Of a stretch of 52,244 nt of DNA, positions 51,092 through 52,244 are shown one piece after another. Numbering within the stretch: position 1 is the stretch's first letter; every line of letters begins with the position of its first letter. Below the pieces are notes generated by a model. It made no database searches, was not told the origin of the DNA, and worked only from the letters and a program-made list of their open reading frames with translations. The stretch spans positions 1 through 52,244 of the forward strand of contig CAIYUO010000015.1 of assembly GCA_903929425.1 (NCBI GenBank), read 5' to 3'. This stretch comes from an uncultured Bacteroidota bacterium (GTDB lineage Bacteria; Bacteroidota; Bacteroidia; Chitinophagales; Chitinophagaceae). A program made the translations under genes and the position numbers.

Positions 51092-51862
51092 TTATTTCAT
51101 TTTTTGCCACAAGGCTTCTTTTTCCATTAGGCTCATTTGGGCTAAATCTAAGCCATGCTCTTTGGCATAAGTTTCCATCAATTCAAAGCGGTGTTTAAAT
51201 TTTTTATTCGTTTTTTCCAACGCCGTTTCCGGATCAATATTTAAAAAGCGTGCATAATTAATCATACTAAACAATACATCGCCAAACTCTTGTTCCATTT
51301 TTTCTTGGTCATTGGCTTCAATTTCTACTTTTAACTCTCCTATTTCTTCTTCTACCTTATCCCAAACTTGCTCTTTGTTCTCCCACTCAAATCCAACATG
51401 CTTTACTTTCTCTTGTATCCTTAAAGCTTTCACCATGGATGGCAAACTGTTTGGCACTCCACTTAATATTGTTTTATTCCCCTTACCTTCTTGTAATTTT
51501 AATTGCTCCCAATTTCTTTTTACATCATCATCATTTTCCACTTTCACATCACCATAAATATGTGGATGACGATGAATTAATTTTTTGGCTATGCCTTCCA
51601 TCACTTCATCTAATGTAAACTTGCCTTGCTCATTACCAAGTTTAGCATAAAATAAAACATGTAACATGATATCGCCTAATTCTTCCTTAATGCCATTCCA
51701 ATCTTCCTCCACTATAGAATCTACTAATTCATATAACTCCTCAATGGTATTGCTTCTCAAACTATGAATGGTTTGCTTTTTATCCCATGGGCATTGTTCA
51801 CGAAGGGTATCCATGATTTCAACTAATTCCAAAAAACGTTGGGAAACTAATTCCTTATTCAT
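51092..51862 (-). CDS. mazG: Nucleoside triphosphate pyrophosphohydrolase MazG
   Basis: House-cleaning enzyme that hydrolyses nucleoside triphosphates to monophosphate and pyrophosphate. Two MazG domains are present. The first (about 20-110) has REQCPWDKKQTIHSLRSNTIEELYELVDSI and KEELGDIMLHVLFYAK, with the EExxE...ExxD metal site. The second (about 150-235) has VWDKVEEEIGELKVEIEA and EQEFGDVLFSMINYARF. The 256-residue length matches E. coli MazG. A -7-like TATCTTAG lies about 29 bases upstream; the tandem repeat begins just beyond it. Confidence 0.94.
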   Translation of the reverse strand: MNKELVSQRFLELVEIMDTLREQCPWDKKQTIHSLRSNTIEELYELVDSIVEEDWNGIKEELGDIMLHVLFYAKLGNEQGKFTLDEVMEGIAKKLIHRHPHIYGDVKVENDDDVKRNWEQLKLQEGKGNKTILSGVPNSLPSMVKALRIQEKVKHVGFEWENKEQVWDKVEEEIGELKVEIEANDQEKMEQEFGDVLFSMINYARFLNIDPETALEKTNKKFKHRFELMETYAKEHGLDLAQMSLMEKEALWQKMK

Positions 51863-51910
51863 GATAATTTATTAAGTTAAATAATTGTCGCTAAGATACG
51901 GAGAGAATTA

Positions 51911-52051
51911 GGACTGCCGACTCATTTCATTCGTCGTCTTCCTCAATAACGGGTCTTACCCAAAGCCTTTCAATTAATACTTCGGGACTGCCGACTCATT
52001 TCATTCGTCGTCTTCCTCAATAACGGGTCTTACCCGAAGCCTTTCAATTAA
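51911..52051. repeat. Tandem direct repeat, two copies, period 74 bases
   Basis: A 67-base unit beginning GGACTGCCGACTCATTTC occurs at 51911-51977 and 51985-52051 and differs at one base (A/G at 51962/52036). Inside each copy is a GGGTCTTACCC hairpin; in copy 2 the change adds one base pair (CGGGTCTTACCCG). On the minus strand each copy reads as a C-terminal-like peptide LIERL(W/R)VRPVIEEDDE followed by TGA, and copy 2 has an ATG four codons upstream of that. There is no associated gene, and the region between mazG and tRNA-Leu is otherwise non-coding. Confidence 0.85.
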
Positions 52052-52080
52052 AATGCTTTGCATTTTAATTGGCTTTTTTT
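52045..52080 (+). terminator. Strong terminator-like hairpin on the plus strand
   Basis: CAATTAAAATGC / GCATTTTAATTG, a perfect 12-bp stem with a TTT loop, followed by GC and seven T residues. No plus-strand gene lies upstream before htrA, whose own terminator is 950 bases earlier. Confidence 0.55.
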
Positions 52081-52135
52081 ATGCGCTCCAACTTACGAAA
52101 GCGGGCTTTCGACGTTGTTTCGCATAAAAAAAGCC
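52071..52135. repeat. Long-range inverted repeat enclosing an inner hairpin
   Basis: GGCTTTTTTTATGCG (52071-52085) and its exact complement CGCATAAAAAAAGCC (52121-52135) bracket 35 bases that contain CGAAAG-CGGG-CTTTCG (52096-52111). The outer arms are shared with the flanking hairpins, so alternative foldings are possible. Confidence 0.75.
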
Positions 52136-52156
52136 TCTCACTTTCGTGAGAGGCTT
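52124..52156 (-). terminator. Terminator of tRNA-Leu
   Basis: GCCTCTCAC / GTGAGAGGC with a 4-base loop followed by seven T residues on the minus strand, three bases beyond the tRNA. Confidence 0.85.
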
Positions 52157-52158
52157 TG

Positions 52159-52244
52159 TGCCCCAGGCGGGAATCGAACCCGCACGGGCGTTGCGGCCCA
52201 CAGGATTTTAAGTCCTGCGTGTCTACCAGTTCCACCACCAGGGC
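52159..52244 (-). tRNA. tRNA-Leu (anticodon UAA)
   Basis: An 86-base class II tRNA read on the minus strand. Acceptor GCCCTGG pairs with CTGGGGC (two G-U pairs), anticodon stem-loop CAGGA-CTTAAAA-TCCTG gives UAA, a long variable arm (TGGGCCGCAACGCCC) follows, and the T-arm is GCGGGTTCGATTCCCGC. CCA is not encoded. The 5' end coincides with the window edge, so any promoter lies outside. Confidence 0.95.

Noticed and set aside
51911..52051. CRISPR array
   Set aside because: Only two long units with a 7-base gap, no unique spacers and no cas genes.

Overview
The window is a chromosomal segment of a low-GC member of the Bacteroidota, most likely order Chitinophagales (Chitinophagaceae-like). The evidence is a set of group-typical families (DUF4270 lipoprotein, GSCFA protein, head-GIN/DUF2807 protein, type IX secretion components PorQ and PorW/SprE, TonB-dependent receptors with a carboxypeptidase-regulatory-like plug extension), the near absence of Shine-Dalgarno sequences, and repeated promoter elements of the Bacteroidota type (TTTG about 19-21 bases upstream of TAnnTTTG or TAnnTTCG). 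Almost all of the window is ordinary housekeeping sequence. I see no prophage, transposase, CRISPR array or defence island.

Layout. 1-948: 3' end of topA. 1039-5702: fatty acid desaturase, SirB1-like protein plus Ogt, then cytidine deaminase and signal peptidase I; the first membrane helix of the peptidase is interrupted by an in-frame TGA. 5822-10842: pyruvate dehydrogenase E1 beta, a large TonB-dependent receptor, and purC. 10879-17329: a minus-strand run of nudix, rlmB, GSCFA, penicillin acylase, small membrane protein and trhO. 17401-21019: metK, then a DUF4270 lipoprotein and a short GT5-type protein. 21178-26370: a plus-strand run of flippase-like membrane protein, rfaE2, ALDH7-type dehydrogenase, S8 protease and DinB protein. 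26378-26620: two tandem copies of a structured element with compensated stem changes, the most unusual feature here. 26674-28618: YceI protein and sucC. 28814-30466: SprT-like protein, AtpI-like and AtpZ-like proteins without ATP synthase genes, and an M23-type N-terminus without its peptidase domain.

30560-37031: a type IX secretion and cell wall block (porW-like, class A PBP, porQ). 37080-42431: lon, a small lipoprotein, der, era and the initiator tRNA. 42518-45720: a head-GIN protein and a TPP-riboswitch-controlled TonB-dependent receptor. 45725-51862: rhodanese, PASTA protein, ddl, ferredoxin with divergent LuxC-like acyl-CoA reductase, HtrA protease and MazG. 51911-52244: a 74-base tandem direct repeat, nested inverted repeats and tRNA-Leu(UAA).

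Themes that link the genes are envelope assembly and protein quality control (lepB, PBP1A, ddl, porW, porQ, htrA, lon), ribosome and tRNA maturation (rlmB, trhO, der, era), and central metabolism (pdhB, sucC, metK, purC). Several loci look trimmed relative to the arrangement I recall from relatives: panC and panD absent beside the GT5 gene, the M23 domain and bactofilin absent before atpZ, and atpB onward absent after atpI. That points to local gene loss or rearrangement.
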